From contig NZ_CP108381.1 of NCBI RefSeq assembly GCF_035956715.1, positions 4,124,001 through 4,188,000 on the forward strand: a DNA stretch of 64,000 nucleotides, in the 5' to 3' direction. Position numbers and translations under genes: made by a program. This document shows, piece after piece, positions 41,745 through 50,181 of this stretch (position 1 is the stretch's first letter; the number at the start of each line of letters is the position of its first letter). The notes beneath the pieces are model-generated. The model was not told where the DNA came from, searched no databases, and worked only from the letters and a program-made list of their open reading frames with translations. Source of the stretch: Nocardia sp. NBC_01329 (GTDB taxonomy: Bacteria; Actinomycetota; Actinomycetes; Mycobacteriales; Mycobacteriaceae).

Positions 41745-42950
41745 ATGACCGGAACAGTGGTGCTGGGCGGCGGTTTCGCCGGTGTCTGGAGCGCCGCCGC
41801 AGCGATCCGGCTCGCTCGGGCGGCCGGACGCGAGCTTACGGTCACCCTGATAGACCCCGGCGACGATCTGGTGATCCGCCCGCGCCTGTACCAGGCCGAA
41901 CCCAGCCGTATGCGGGTGTCGCTGGACCGGATCCTGGGCCCCGCCGGGGTCCGTCGTATCGCGGCCACCGCGACCGGAATCGACACCGGCCGCCGGACGG
42001 TGACCGTCACCGCGCGCGACGGCCACCGCAGTGAAATCGATTGGGAGCGCCTGATCATCGCCACCGGCAGCCGCCTCCAGCCACCCACCGTGCCCGGTGC
42101 CGAACTGCTCCACAACGTGGACACCATCACGGCGGCAACGAAACTGGATGCGCACCTGCACCGGCTGCCGGACCTCCCACCCGGCGAGGGCCGCTTCACC
42201 GCCGTCGTCGTCGGTGCGGGCTTCACCGGACTCGAGATCGCCACCGAGCTGGTCGACCGGCTCGCCGCGCTCCCCCGAGACCCGGGCGAGCAGGTCCGGG
42301 TCGTCCTGGTCGAACGGTCCGCGGCCGTCGGCCCCGAACTCGGTCCCGGACCCCGGCCGCAGATCATCGAGGCCCTGACCACCCTCGGCGTGGAACAACG
42401 GCTGGGTGTGAGCCTGGCGGCGGCCGACGCGGAGGGAGTCACCCTGTCCGACGGCAGCCGGCTCGCGGCGCGCACGGTGATCTGGACCGCCGGGGTGCGG
42501 GCAAGCCCCCTCACGGCCGAGCTCCCGGTCGAACGCGATCGGCTGGGCCGGCTGGCCGTGGATACCGAGTTGCAGGTCATCGGGGCGCCGGGTGTCTACG
42601 CCGCCGGCGATACCGCGGCCGCGGCGGCCGAACCGGGGCACCAGGTGCTGCAGTGCTGCCAGCACGCCCTGCAACTCGGAAAGTTCGCGGGCCACAACGC
42701 CGCCGCCGATCTGCTCGGACTACCGGCGGTACCGTTCACGGCGGCGCCGTACGTGACCTGCCTCGACCTGGGTTCGGCCGGAGCGTTGTTCACCAACGGC
42801 TGGGACCGCCGGATCGTCTCGACGGGCGATATCGCCAAGGCGCGTAAGCGCAATGTGAACGAGCTGTGGATCTATCCGCCCACCGACGATCCGGACGAAC
42901 TGCTCCGACAGGCCGACTACCGTTTCTCGGTCCGCCAGATCTGCAGCTGA
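41745..42950 (+). CDS. FAD-dependent NAD(P)H dehydrogenase (NDH-2-like)
   Basis: 401 residues. The first dinucleotide fold is VVLGGGFAGVWSA (~4-16) for FAD; the second is VVVGAGFTGLEIATELVDRL (~160-179) for NAD(P)H. The FAD-closing motif is GVYAAGDTAAAA (~286-297). This matches type II NADH dehydrogenases or related disulfide-reductase-fold enzymes that pass electrons to quinones at the membrane. There is no C-terminal membrane helix in the visible sequence, so membrane binding would be peripheral. The ATG has GGAGGA upstream. It is likely co-regulated by the Rrf2 protein. Confidence 0.88.
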   Translation: MTGTVVLGGGFAGVWSAAAAIRLARAAGRELTVTLIDPGDDLVIRPRLYQAEPSRMRVSLDRILGPAGVRRIAATATGIDTGRRTVTVTARDGHRSEIDWERLIIATGSRLQPPTVPGAELLHNVDTITAATKLDAHLHRLPDLPPGEGRFTAVVVGAGFTGLEIATELVDRLAALPRDPGEQVRVVLVERSAAVGPELGPGPRPQIIEALTTLGVEQRLGVSLAAADAEGVTLSDGSRLAARTVIWTAGVRASPLTAELPVERDRLGRLAVDTELQVIGAPGVYAAGDTAAAAAEPGHQVLQCCQHALQLGKFAGHNAAADLLGLPAVPFTAAPYVTCLDLGSAGALFTNGWDRRIVSTGDIAKARKRNVNELWIYPPTDDPDELLRQADYRFSVRQICS

Positions 42951-43074
42951 TACGCCCGGTCCGCAGCACTCTGCCCGGGAGTTTCGGCGGGACACGGCCG
43001 CGAGGGGCCCTCGACCCGGCGGTACGGTCGGATCGGAGATCGAACAGCCGCCGACCGGACGAACGGACAACGAT

Positions 43075-43869
43075 ATGCACAAGGCCTTCTACCTGCCCGA
43101 TCCGGCGGACCCCGACCGATTCGTCTCCACCGAGCTCACCCGCGGGCCGTGGTCGCCGGACGCCCAGCACGCCGGACCGCCCTCGGCATTGCTCGGTCAT
43201 GTGATCGAGCGATGCGAGCCACGACCGGGTTTCCAGATCGGCCGTGTCGCCGTCGAGATCCTCGGCCCCGTACCGCTCGCCCCGTTGACCGCGCAGGCCC
43301 GTGTAGTGCGACCGGGACGCAGCGTGGAACTCATCGAAGCGACCCTGTCGACCGATCGCGGCCCGGTGATGCGAGCCAATGCGTGGCGCTTCAAACTCGC
43401 CGATCCCGAACTGGAGATCCCCGAACATCTGCTGCCGACCGGTGCGCGGCCGGGCCCCGACCGGACGCCCGCCCCCGAGCCTTTCCCGTCCACCCAGGCC
43501 GTCGGGTTCCATACCGGTATCGAATACCGATACGTCACCGGCTCGTTCAGCGAACCGGGCCCGGCGGTGTGCTGGATCCGGCTGAAGTACCCGATCGTCG
43601 CCGGCACCACGCCCAGCCCGCTGGAACGTACCCTCGCCGCCGCGGATTCCGGCAACGGAGTGAGCGCCGTACTCGATTGGGACCGCTACCTGTTCATCAA
43701 CACCGATCTGACTGTCACGCTGCACCGTCAGCCGGTGGGTGAATGGGTCTGCCTCGACGCGGTCACCCATCCCCAGCCGCACGGCATCGGCCTGGCCGAA
43801 TCCGCGCTCTTCGACGAGAAAGGACCCTTGGGCCGCAGCACTCAGACGCTGTTCATCGGTCCGCGCTGA
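43075..43869 (+). CDS. Acyl-CoA thioesterase-like (double-hotdog) protein
   Basis: 264 residues of the thioesterase-like superfamily. The first hotdog is residues ~15-125 (GPWSPDAQHAGPPSALLGHV, VAVEILGPVPLAPLTAQARV, GRSVELIEATL) and the second ~150-264 (DLTVTLHRQPVGEWVCLDAV ... GIGLAESALFDEKGPLGRST). The conserved Asp/His-type residues and the final GRSTQTLFI are typical of TesB-related proteins. It may hydrolyse acyl-CoA in lipid metabolism. Its 3' end overlaps by 28 bases the convergent large gene. Confidence 0.88.
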   Translation: MHKAFYLPDPADPDRFVSTELTRGPWSPDAQHAGPPSALLGHVIERCEPRPGFQIGRVAVEILGPVPLAPLTAQARVVRPGRSVELIEATLSTDRGPVMRANAWRFKLADPELEIPEHLLPTGARPGPDRTPAPEPFPSTQAVGFHTGIEYRYVTGSFSEPGPAVCWIRLKYPIVAGTTPSPLERTLAAADSGNGVSAVLDWDRYLFINTDLTVTLHRQPVGEWVCLDAVTHPQPHGIGLAESALFDEKGPLGRSTQTLFIGPR

Positions 43870-45497
43870 CCGGATCCGGCGTCACCCGTCCGCGACAGCT
43901 CTATCCGGGATGCGCGGTGCGGGTACACACCCAGAACACCGGCCGGTGTGGCGGGGACCAGGGCAGGAGCGGGTACGGCAGGCCCGCCGATACCCGTCCA
44001 CGGCGTACGGGCCGATATCGCGGCCGCGACCTGCCCGCTCGACCCGGCGGAACCCGGAATCCCGGCGGAAACAGGTCCGGACCACGCCGCGGGCACATAG
44101 CTGGGCACCGCCCGACCGACCGGTGACAGGGCGAGGGGTTCGGCAGGCGACTCCGGCAGCGCCGGTCGCGGGCGCTGCGGGACCTCATCGACAGTCGCGC
44201 GTTCGACCGCGGCCTGCCGGGTCCACGGCGTCGGTACCGCGGCAGTGGACACGGCCGCACCCCCGCTCGGGATGGTCCTCGTCTCCGGAGGCTTCGCCGG
44301 AGCGATCGGCTGACCGGCACTCACCGGCGCACTCGGTCGCCGGCCCTGTAACACTCCTGCGTCCATATTTCCCCGGGTGTGCGGCGGCGGGACCGGCCTG
44401 GGGCAGGGCGGGGCCGGTGACGGAATCAGTTTGGGCGGCACCGGTTCGGATGGTGGTATCGGAGCAGGTAGCGGCACAGACCGCGGCCGCGACTGCTCCT
44501 CGCGCTCATGTTCGTTTTGGTGTTTGTCCCGGTATGCCTCGAACTCCTTGCGCAGGTCGGTGAGTTCGCCGGTGAGCGTCCGGATTTCGCCCGCCGCCCG
44601 ATCACTGGAGGTCACCGCCTGGCTCAGGATCTCCCGGCCACGCCCGAAAGCATCGTTCAACAGGTCGAGGGCGTGTGCCGGCCCCGACGCACCGGTGGGT
44701 GGCGCCTCGGCGGCGCGAGTATTGACGGTTTCGATGAGCGCGGTGACCGCCATCCGCCCCTCGTCGGAAATGCGTCCGGCATCCTGCGCGATCAACGCCA
44801 CGGCCTTGCGATCGAGTTCGGCGAATCCGGCCGTCACGGTGTTCAGACGATCGGCTTTCGCACGATAGTCCGGGATTCCGGCGACTTCGGCGCCGCTCAC
44901 CTCACCGGGCAATTTCGGCGCGGGCGGTGCACTACGTTCCCCGGTCCCGAAACTGCGCCACACATCGCAGAGATAGCCGGGCAGTCCGCGATACATCCCG
45001 CCGACCGGGCCGGCGAGATCGGCCGGCATCCGCAGATTCGCCATTTGCGCCGGACAGCCGCCGTTGCCGATATCGGTCGTGACGATCTGGACGGGTAGCC
45101 GAGCCTGAGTTGATACCTCGTATCCGCCGAAGGCTCCGCCCAGGGCCGCGACCGGGCCACCACCGTGGGCATTCCAGGGCAGCAGTGCTTTCGCCGCGAC
45201 CCGGTCCACACCCCGCGCAACCCCGGCGGGGAGCGCCTTGGCCGCCGCCGAGGCGATACCGTCCTTCAGCAATTTCCCGGCGAGGTTCGTCGCCCACGCA
45301 CCGCCCGCGGCTCCGATCCCGGCGACCAGCGCTTCCTCGAACGCGGCGCCGGAGCCTTTGTCGTCGCCCCACGCGGCACCAGCGAAGGAGCCGACCGCCG
45401 ACCCCAGCATCGCCCCGGGCGGACCGAGGAACGCGGCCCCGAGCGCGCCACCCACGAATGCACCGCCATCGGCCCAGGAGAAACCGAAAATGCCCAC
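43842..45497 (-). CDS. Large Gly/Ala- and Pro-rich protein of unknown function
   Basis: 551 residues; family not recognised. Residues ~8-110 form repeated Gly/Ala zipper segments (GGAFVGGALGAAFLGPPGAM, GSAVGSFAGAAWGDDKGSGA) that could insert in or cross a membrane. Residues ~215-330 are helical and may form a coiled coil (LTGELTDLRKEFEAYRDKHQ). From ~335 a long Pro-rich disordered tail runs to the end. The layout recalls proteins associated with type VII secretion or large toxins, but no WXG, YxxxD or toxin motif is clear, so I do not assign a role. GTG start with a weak ribosome site. The terminator at 45599-45630 belongs to the next operon. Confidence 0.7.
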   Translation of the reverse strand: MGIFGFSWADGGAFVGGALGAAFLGPPGAMLGSAVGSFAGAAWGDDKGSGAAFEEALVAGIGAAGGAWATNLAGKLLKDGIASAAAKALPAGVARGVDRVAAKALLPWNAHGGGPVAALGGAFGGYEVSTQARLPVQIVTTDIGNGGCPAQMANLRMPADLAGPVGGMYRGLPGYLCDVWRSFGTGERSAPPAPKLPGEVSGAEVAGIPDYRAKADRLNTVTAGFAELDRKAVALIAQDAGRISDEGRMAVTALIETVNTRAAEAPPTGASGPAHALDLLNDAFGRGREILSQAVTSSDRAAGEIRTLTGELTDLRKEFEAYRDKHQNEHEREEQSRPRSVPLPAPIPPSEPVPPKLIPSPAPPCPRPVPPPHTRGNMDAGVLQGRRPSAPVSAGQPIAPAKPPETRTIPSGGAAVSTAAVPTPWTRQAAVERATVDEVPQRPRPALPESPAEPLALSPVGRAVPSYVPAAWSGPVSAGIPGSAGSSGQVAAAISARTPWTGIGGPAVPAPALVPATPAGVLGVYPHRASRIELSRTGDAGSGQRGPMNSV

Positions 45498-45598
45498 AGT
45501 GCACGCTATTTCCGAATACAGCGAGCACGTATGAGCCCTGACAGGTCCCTTACGGGCGGCGGGGTCTTATTGACGCGCGGACCCCGGTTCGGACGCCG

Positions 45599-45630
45599 CT
45601 GGGGCGCCCGGTGTGAACCGGACGCCCCAG
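45599..45630 (-). terminator. Hairpin terminator after the hydratase/dehydrogenase/aldolase operon
   Basis: Outer stem CTGGGGCG / CGCCCCAG and inner stem CCGGT / ACCGG around a GTGA loop. It begins 65 bases beyond the aldolase stop. Confidence 0.7.
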
Positions 45631-45694
45631 GGATCCGCCGAGCAAACGGGGGCGGACCCGTGCCCGGCGACGACCCGCCGAAGCGAGTGGAGAA

Positions 45695-46741
45695 TCAGAC
45701 GGCCGGTTGTTCGGCCTTCTGCTCGGACAGCATGGTGAGCGCTATATCGACGATCATGTCCTCCTGACCGCCGACCAGCCGACGACGGCCCGCCTCCATG
45801 AGCAGCGTGCGAACATCGATGCCGTAGCGTTCACTGGCTGCCTCGGCATGCCGCAGGAAGCTGGAGTACACCCCGGCGTAGCCGAGGGTGAGGGTTTCGC
45901 GGTCCACCCGCACCGGCCGGTCCTGCAGCGGCCGGACCAGATCGTCGGCTGCGTCCTGGAGCGCGAACACATCGCAGCCGTGCTTCCAGCCCAGCACATC
46001 CGCGACCGCGACGAACGCTTCGATCGGGGTGTTGCCCGCGCCGGCGCCGTGCCCGGCGAGAGAGGCATCCACCCGGGTGACGCCGTTCTCCACGGCCACC
46101 ACCGAATTCGCCACCGACAGCGAAAGATTCTCGTGCGCGTGGATACCGAGTTCGGTCGCCGGGTCGAGCACGTCGCGGTAGGCCAGGATGCGATCACGCA
46201 CACCGTTCATGGTGAGCCGGCCGCCCGAGTCGGTGACGTACACGCAGTGTGCGCCGTAGCTCTCCATCAGCTTGGCTTGCGCGGCCAGCTGCGCGGGTTC
46301 GGCCATATGGCTCATCATCAGGAATCCGGAGACGTCCATCCCGATCTCGCGGGCGGTGGCGATGTGCTGGGCGGCGACATCGGCCTCGGTGCAGTGGGTG
46401 GCGACGCGTACCGAGCGCACACCCAGACCCCAGGCGCGGCGCAGGTCCTCGGCGGTACCGACACCGGGCAGCAAAAGGCTGGTCAGTCGCGCGTTCTTCA
46501 GACTCGCGGCGGCGGCCTCGAGCCAGGTCCAGTCGCTGTGCGAACCGGGCCCGTAGTTGACCGAACCGCCGGCGAGTCCGTCACCGTGCGCGACCTCGAT
46601 GGCGTCGACCCCCGCGGCATCGAGTGCCGCCACGATCTTCCCCACGTTCTCCGGGGTGATCCGGTGCCGGATGGCGTGCATACCGTCGCGCAGGGTCACA
46701 TCCTGGACGAAAACGGTCGGCACCGTGTCGGGCGAGCTCAT
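45695..46741 (-). CDS. dmpG: 4-hydroxy-2-oxovalerate aldolase (DmpG/HsaF/BphI family)
   Basis: 348 residues. The DRE-TIM motif is QDVTLRDGMHAIRH (~13-26), with the metal and catalytic residues Arg, Asp and His of that family. GIHAHENLSLSVAN and SLAGHGAGAGNTPIEAF (~200-245) are the metal-His blocks. It cleaves 4-hydroxy-2-oxo acids to pyruvate and an aldehyde that is channelled to the partner acylating dehydrogenase. ATG 46741 has AAGGAGGA upstream. The upstream linker holds a duplicated 67-bp element. It is the last gene of a lower meta-cleavage operon; the HsaF name would apply if the pathway is steroid-specific. Confidence 0.93.
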   Translation of the reverse strand: MSSPDTVPTVFVQDVTLRDGMHAIRHRITPENVGKIVAALDAAGVDAIEVAHGDGLAGGSVNYGPGSHSDWTWLEAAAASLKNARLTSLLLPGVGTAEDLRRAWGLGVRSVRVATHCTEADVAAQHIATAREIGMDVSGFLMMSHMAEPAQLAAQAKLMESYGAHCVYVTDSGGRLTMNGVRDRILAYRDVLDPATELGIHAHENLSLSVANSVVAVENGVTRVDASLAGHGAGAGNTPIEAFVAVADVLGWKHGCDVFALQDAADDLVRPLQDRPVRVDRETLTLGYAGVYSSFLRHAEAASERYGIDVRTLLMEAGRRRLVGGQEDMIVDIALTMLSEQKAEQPAV

Positions 46742-46760
46742 CGCACATCCTCCTTCTTTA

Positions 46761-46902
46761 TCGGGCATGAGCGAGGGCCCTGCGTGGTTACGCTGCGCTC
46801 CCGCCTCCGGGCCTGACCCGCTCATGCTGTGTCCATCGGGCATGAGCGAGGGCCCTGCGTGGTCACGCTGCGCTCCCGCCTCCGGGCCTGACCCGCTCAT
46901 GC
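46761..46902. repeat. Duplicated 67-bp element inside the operon, with MIRU-like placement
   Basis: Copies at 46761-46827 and 46836-46902 differ at one base (75-bp period). Each has 9-bp inverted ends, GCATGAGCG and CGCTCATGC. The downstream copy begins exactly at the stop codon of the acylating dehydrogenase (ATGA), and on the minus strand the pair reads as one in-frame ORF (MSGSGPEAGAQRDHAGPSLM repeated). That is the placement described for mycobacterial MIRU elements, which sit in overlapping stop/start codons. Confidence 0.75.
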
Positions 46903-47859
46903 CGCCTGCAGGGTGTTCTGCGCGATCCGCTCGGCGACCTGGAGTGCGGCCGAGGTCATGATGTCGAGGTTGCCGGCGTAGGCGGGCAGATAGTGCGCCG
47001 CGCCCTCGACCTCGAGGAACACCGACACCCGGTGGGTCGGGAACGCGACATTGTCCTTGGCGAGCAGCGTGTGCACCGGCTGGTCCGGCGGGATCGGATC
47101 GATCTGCACTTCCTGCTTGAGCCGGTAGCCCGGCACGTAGGCGGCCACATCGCCGACCATCTTCACCACCGAGGCCTTGATCTGCTCGTGCGAATCCTCG
47201 TCGGGCGCGTTCACCAGGCAGAAGACCGTATCGCGCATGATCAGCGGTGGTTCGGCCGGATTGAGGATGATCACCGCTTTACCGCGCTCGGCGCCGCCGA
47301 CGGTTTCGATGGCGTGTGAGGTCGTCTCGGTGAACTCGTCGATATTGGCGCGCGTACCCGGCCCCGCCGATTTCGAGGCGATGGAAGCCACGATCTCGGC
47401 GTAGGGCACCGGCACCACTCGCGAGACCGCGGCCACGATCGGGATGGTCGCCTGGCCACCACAGGTCACCATGTTCACGTTCGGCGCGTCCAGGTGTTCC
47501 TCGAGGTTCACCGGTGGCACCACGAACGGGCCGATCGCGGCCGGTGTCAGGTCGATGAGCCGTTTACCCAGCGGCGCCAGCCGCTCGTGGTTCTGCTTGT
47601 GCGCCTTGGCCGAGGTCGCGTCGAAGACGATCTCGATCTCGTCGAAGTTCGGCAACGCGATCAGGCCCTCCACCCCTTCATGAGTGGTGGGCACCTTCAG
47701 CCGGGCGGCGCGGGCCAGGCCGTCGGACTCCGGGTCGATACCGACCATGGCGCCCATCTCGAGGAACCGGGAATAGCGCAGGACCTTGATCATCAGGTCG
47801 GTGCCGATATTGCCGGATCCGATGATCGCGACTTTGGTGCGTCGGTTGTTGTCACTCAC
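46897..47859 (-). CDS. Acetaldehyde/propanal dehydrogenase, CoA-acylating (DmpF/HsaG/BphJ family)
   Basis: 320 residues. The NAD fold is VAIIGSGNIGTDLMIKVLR (~10-28) and the catalytic Cys lies in NMVTCGGQATIPIV (~129-142). The region LNPAEPPLIMRDTVFCLV is typical of the family. It converts the aldehyde from the aldolase to acetyl- or propionyl-CoA in a shared complex. The GTG start overlaps the hydratase stop (GTGA). Its own stop lies in an ATGA inside the repeat element, so coupling to the aldolase is now interrupted by two inserted repeat units. Confidence 0.93.
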   Translation of the reverse strand: MSDNNRRTKVAIIGSGNIGTDLMIKVLRYSRFLEMGAMVGIDPESDGLARAARLKVPTTHEGVEGLIALPNFDEIEIVFDATSAKAHKQNHERLAPLGKRLIDLTPAAIGPFVVPPVNLEEHLDAPNVNMVTCGGQATIPIVAAVSRVVPVPYAEIVASIASKSAGPGTRANIDEFTETTSHAIETVGGAERGKAVIILNPAEPPLIMRDTVFCLVNAPDEDSHEQIKASVVKMVGDVAAYVPGYRLKQEVQIDPIPPDQPVHTLLAKDNVAFPTHRVSVFLEVEGAAHYLPAYAGNLDIMTSAALQVAERIAQNTLQAA

Positions 47860-48704
47860 TGGGATACCTCCGAAGCGGTGGTGAACGAAGCCGTGACCGT
47901 CCCGAGGCCGGAGATGGCGGCGGTGACGGTGGCGCCCGGGTGCAGCGGCCGCATCGGTCCGAGCGCGCCGGAGAGGATCACCTGCCCGGCGCGCAGCGGC
48001 TCGCCGAAGGTGCGGGCCTGCCGGGCGAGCCAGGACAGGGCGTTGAGGGGGTCGCCGAGGCAGGCGGCGCCGTTACCGGTCGATACCTCTTCCCCATCGA
48101 TACGCATGCTCATGGCGACGTCTACGGGCTCGAAATCGTCGAGGGTGCGGCGTTCGGTCCCGAGCACGTAGAGCCCGCTCGAAGCGTTGTCGGCGACGGT
48201 ATCGGCGAAGGAGATGTTCCAGTCGGTGATCCGGCTGTCCACGATCTCCAGCGCGGCCACCGCCTCGGCCACGGCCGCCCGGCACTGGTCGATATCGAGC
48301 GGCCCGTCGGCGAGATCCGCGCCCAGGATGAAGGCGATCTCGGCCTCGGCGCGCGGCTGTAGCAGCCGGTCGATCGGGATCACGTCCCCATCGGAGTAGG
48401 CCATATCGGAGAACAGGACACCGAAATCGGGCTGGTCCACGCCCAGCTGCTGCTGGACAGCCGGTGAGGTCGCGCCGATCTTGCGGCCGACCACCGTGAC
48501 CTCCGGGGAGATCCGGGCGGCATTGAACCGCTCCTGGATCCGATAGGCGGTGGCGACGTCGTCGGGGCTGATCAATCCGTCCCGCAGCGGTGCACAGGTC
48601 CGTCGCGTCCGGGCGGCGGTGATCAGGCGTTGCGCGGCCCGGGTGACGATCGATTCGTCGACACCGGGCCCGCTGTCACTGATGCTGTCGACAGTGGTTG
48701 CCAC
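47856..48704 (-). CDS. 2-hydroxypenta-2,4-dienoate hydratase family (HsaE/MhpD/BphH)
   Basis: 282 residues. The family blocks are APLRDGLISPDDVATAYRIQ, VVGRKIGATSPAVQQQLG, FGVLFSDM, PRAEAEIAFILGADL (metal-binding Glu pair) and GACLGDPLNALSWLARQA. It hydrates the dienol from ring meta-cleavage to 4-hydroxy-2-oxo acid for the aldolase. GTG 48704 has GGAGG 5 bases upstream; the longer frame to 48749 is less likely. First gene of the operon, divergent from an IclR gene. Confidence 0.92.
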   Translation of the reverse strand: MATTVDSISDSGPGVDESIVTRAAQRLITAARTRRTCAPLRDGLISPDDVATAYRIQERFNAARISPEVTVVGRKIGATSPAVQQQLGVDQPDFGVLFSDMAYSDGDVIPIDRLLQPRAEAEIAFILGADLADGPLDIDQCRAAVAEAVAALEIVDSRITDWNISFADTVADNASSGLYVLGTERRTLDDFEPVDVAMSMRIDGEEVSTGNGAACLGDPLNALSWLARQARTFGEPLRAGQVILSGALGPMRPLHPGATVTAAISGLGTVTASFTTASEVSQ

Positions 48705-48775
48705 CGCGACCTCCGTTCTCCTCTTCGTTGGGATATGACCAGTCCACACCCCCGAGCCGCAGCTGAACAGTAAAA

Positions 48776-48794
48776 TGGTCCACTGACCGGACCA
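48776..48794. promoter_or_regulatory. IclR-type palindrome between the hydratase operon and its regulator
   Basis: TGGTCC-ACTGACC-GGACCA, perfect 6-bp arms. It lies 71 bases from the hydratase start and 20 bases from the IclR start, in an AT-rich patch. IclR family sites often have this GG(T/A)CC half-site character. Confidence 0.55.
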
Positions 48795-48814
48795 GTCGCA
48801 CCGGAAGGGCCACC

Positions 48815-49582
48815 ATGCCGGAACATCAGCTCGACGAACGGTCCGTGCTGGGCCGCGCCCTGCTGATCCTGGAGGCGTTCGGCGTGGAGGACCAGGCTGT
48901 CGGCCTGTCCGAACTCACCCGGCGAACCGGGCTGCCGAAGGCCACCGTGCACCGGCTGTGCCGGGACCTCGCGACCGCCCGCCTGCTGAGTTCGTCGCCG
49001 GACGGCTACCGGCTCGGTCGCGGACTGTTCGAACTGGGAATGCGGGCGGCCACCGAACGCACCCTGCTCGAAGTCGCGGTGCCCTTCCTCCAGGATCTGT
49101 TCACCCGCACCCGGGAAACCGTGCATTTCGGCGTGCGCGACGGCGACGAGGTCGTCTACATCAGCAAGATCGGCGGACACCGCCAGGCCCGCGCCCCCTC
49201 CCGGATCGGTGGCCGGATGCCGCTGTACTGCACAGCGATCGGCAAAGCGCTGCTCGCCCATTCCGGACCCGAGACGATCGACCGCATCCTGGCCGGACCA
49301 CTGACCAGGCGAACCCCCCGCACCATCGTGGCTCCCGGCCTACTGCGTGCCCAGCTGGCCCAGATCGCCGAACACGGGCTTGCCTATGAGCGCGAGGAGT
49401 CGGCCCTCGGCATCGTCTGCGTGGCCGCACCCGTACTCAGCGCCGACGACCAACCGCTGGCGGCCATCTCGGTCACCGGCCCGGTCAGCCGATTCCACCC
49501 TGAGGCACACGCGACCTCGGTCCAGGCAGCCGCGGCAGGGGTCGCGTCCATCCTGGCCCGGCGAGCCCAGAACACTTCGTGA
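48815..49582 (+). CDS. IclR-family regulator of the meta-cleavage lower operon
   Basis: 255 residues. The winged helix spans ~10-75 (SVLGRALLILEAFGVEDQAV ... ELTRRTGLPKATVHRLCRDL), and the GAF-like effector domain holds GGRMPLYCTAIGKALLAH and EREESALGIVCVAAPV. ATG start with CGGAAGGG upstream. Divergent placement with a shared palindrome suggests it controls the hydratase-dehydrogenase-aldolase operon in response to a pathway intermediate. That differs from KstR control of the steroid copies in mycobacteria and raises the possibility that this set serves another aromatic pathway. Confidence 0.9.
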   Translation: MPEHQLDERSVLGRALLILEAFGVEDQAVGLSELTRRTGLPKATVHRLCRDLATARLLSSSPDGYRLGRGLFELGMRAATERTLLEVAVPFLQDLFTRTRETVHFGVRDGDEVVYISKIGGHRQARAPSRIGGRMPLYCTAIGKALLAHSGPETIDRILAGPLTRRTPRTIVAPGLLRAQLAQIAEHGLAYEREESALGIVCVAAPVLSADDQPLAAISVTGPVSRFHPEAHATSVQAAAAGVASILARRAQNTS

Positions 49583-49602
49583 AACAGGTCGGCCTGGGCC
49601 TG

Positions 49603-50181
49603 TCAGCCATTCCCTGACGACTGTTGTCGCAGGCAACGCAGTTTCGGGTGGTTGGCGTCATCGAGGGCAAGGGCCGCAGTCCACAGGGACGCGTCGAGCG
49701 TTTTCGGGATACACCAGTTCTCAGGTCGTGTGGCCGGGGTGTGTATCCGGACCGGATCGAGGTCGGGGAGATGCCGAGCGGCCACCGCCCACCACTGCCG
49801 CCCGCGGGCATCGATGACGACAGCGACCAACAGATCGTCGATACCGGGCAACTGTTCGGCCGCTACGCGAACTCGCTCGGGAATGTGCCGGTTCTCCGGA
49901 CGATCTCTGAGCTGGTCGGCGAAGACGACGAATACCAGCCCGAAGCCGAACATATCGGTTCCCAGGGTATTACGAAGCTGGGCGGCGCGCAGGTGCACCG
50001 GATTCGGCTCGTGATCGCGGCGGTGGCCGGTGAGATCGACGGCCACACATTCAGCGTCTATTCCGCTGTTGTCACAGCGGAATCCGTAGAGCATCGGCAG
50101 CGAGGCCGTGGGCATAGACAGCAAGAATCGCGAAGTGATCTCGTCGATGGATTCCGGGTCGGGGAAGCGGATACGCGTCAT
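49603..50181 (-). CDS. Hypothetical protein
   Basis: 192 residues, no family recognised. The central part has alternating hydrophobic beta-like segments (MFGFGLVFVVFADQLRD, IDDLLVAVVIDARGRQWWAV) and a C-terminal region rich in Leu, Ala and charged residues. It begins with ATG 50181, which overlaps the upstream small gene's stop (ATGA), so the two form a unit. Cys residues are few and no signal peptide or membrane segment is clear. It may interact with the coupled small protein. Confidence 0.6.
   Translation of the reverse strand: MTRIRFPDPESIDEITSRFLLSMPTASLPMLYGFRCDNSGIDAECVAVDLTGHRRDHEPNPVHLRAAQLRNTLGTDMFGFGLVFVVFADQLRDRPENRHIPERVRVAAEQLPGIDDLLVAVVIDARGRQWWAVAARHLPDLDPVRIHTPATRPENWCIPKTLDASLWTAALALDDANHPKLRCLRQQSSGNG

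Noticed and set aside
42957..43074. Separate gene between the NDH-2-like and thioesterase genes
   Set aside because: Only 124 bases with no start codon plus ribosome site in a coding-like frame.
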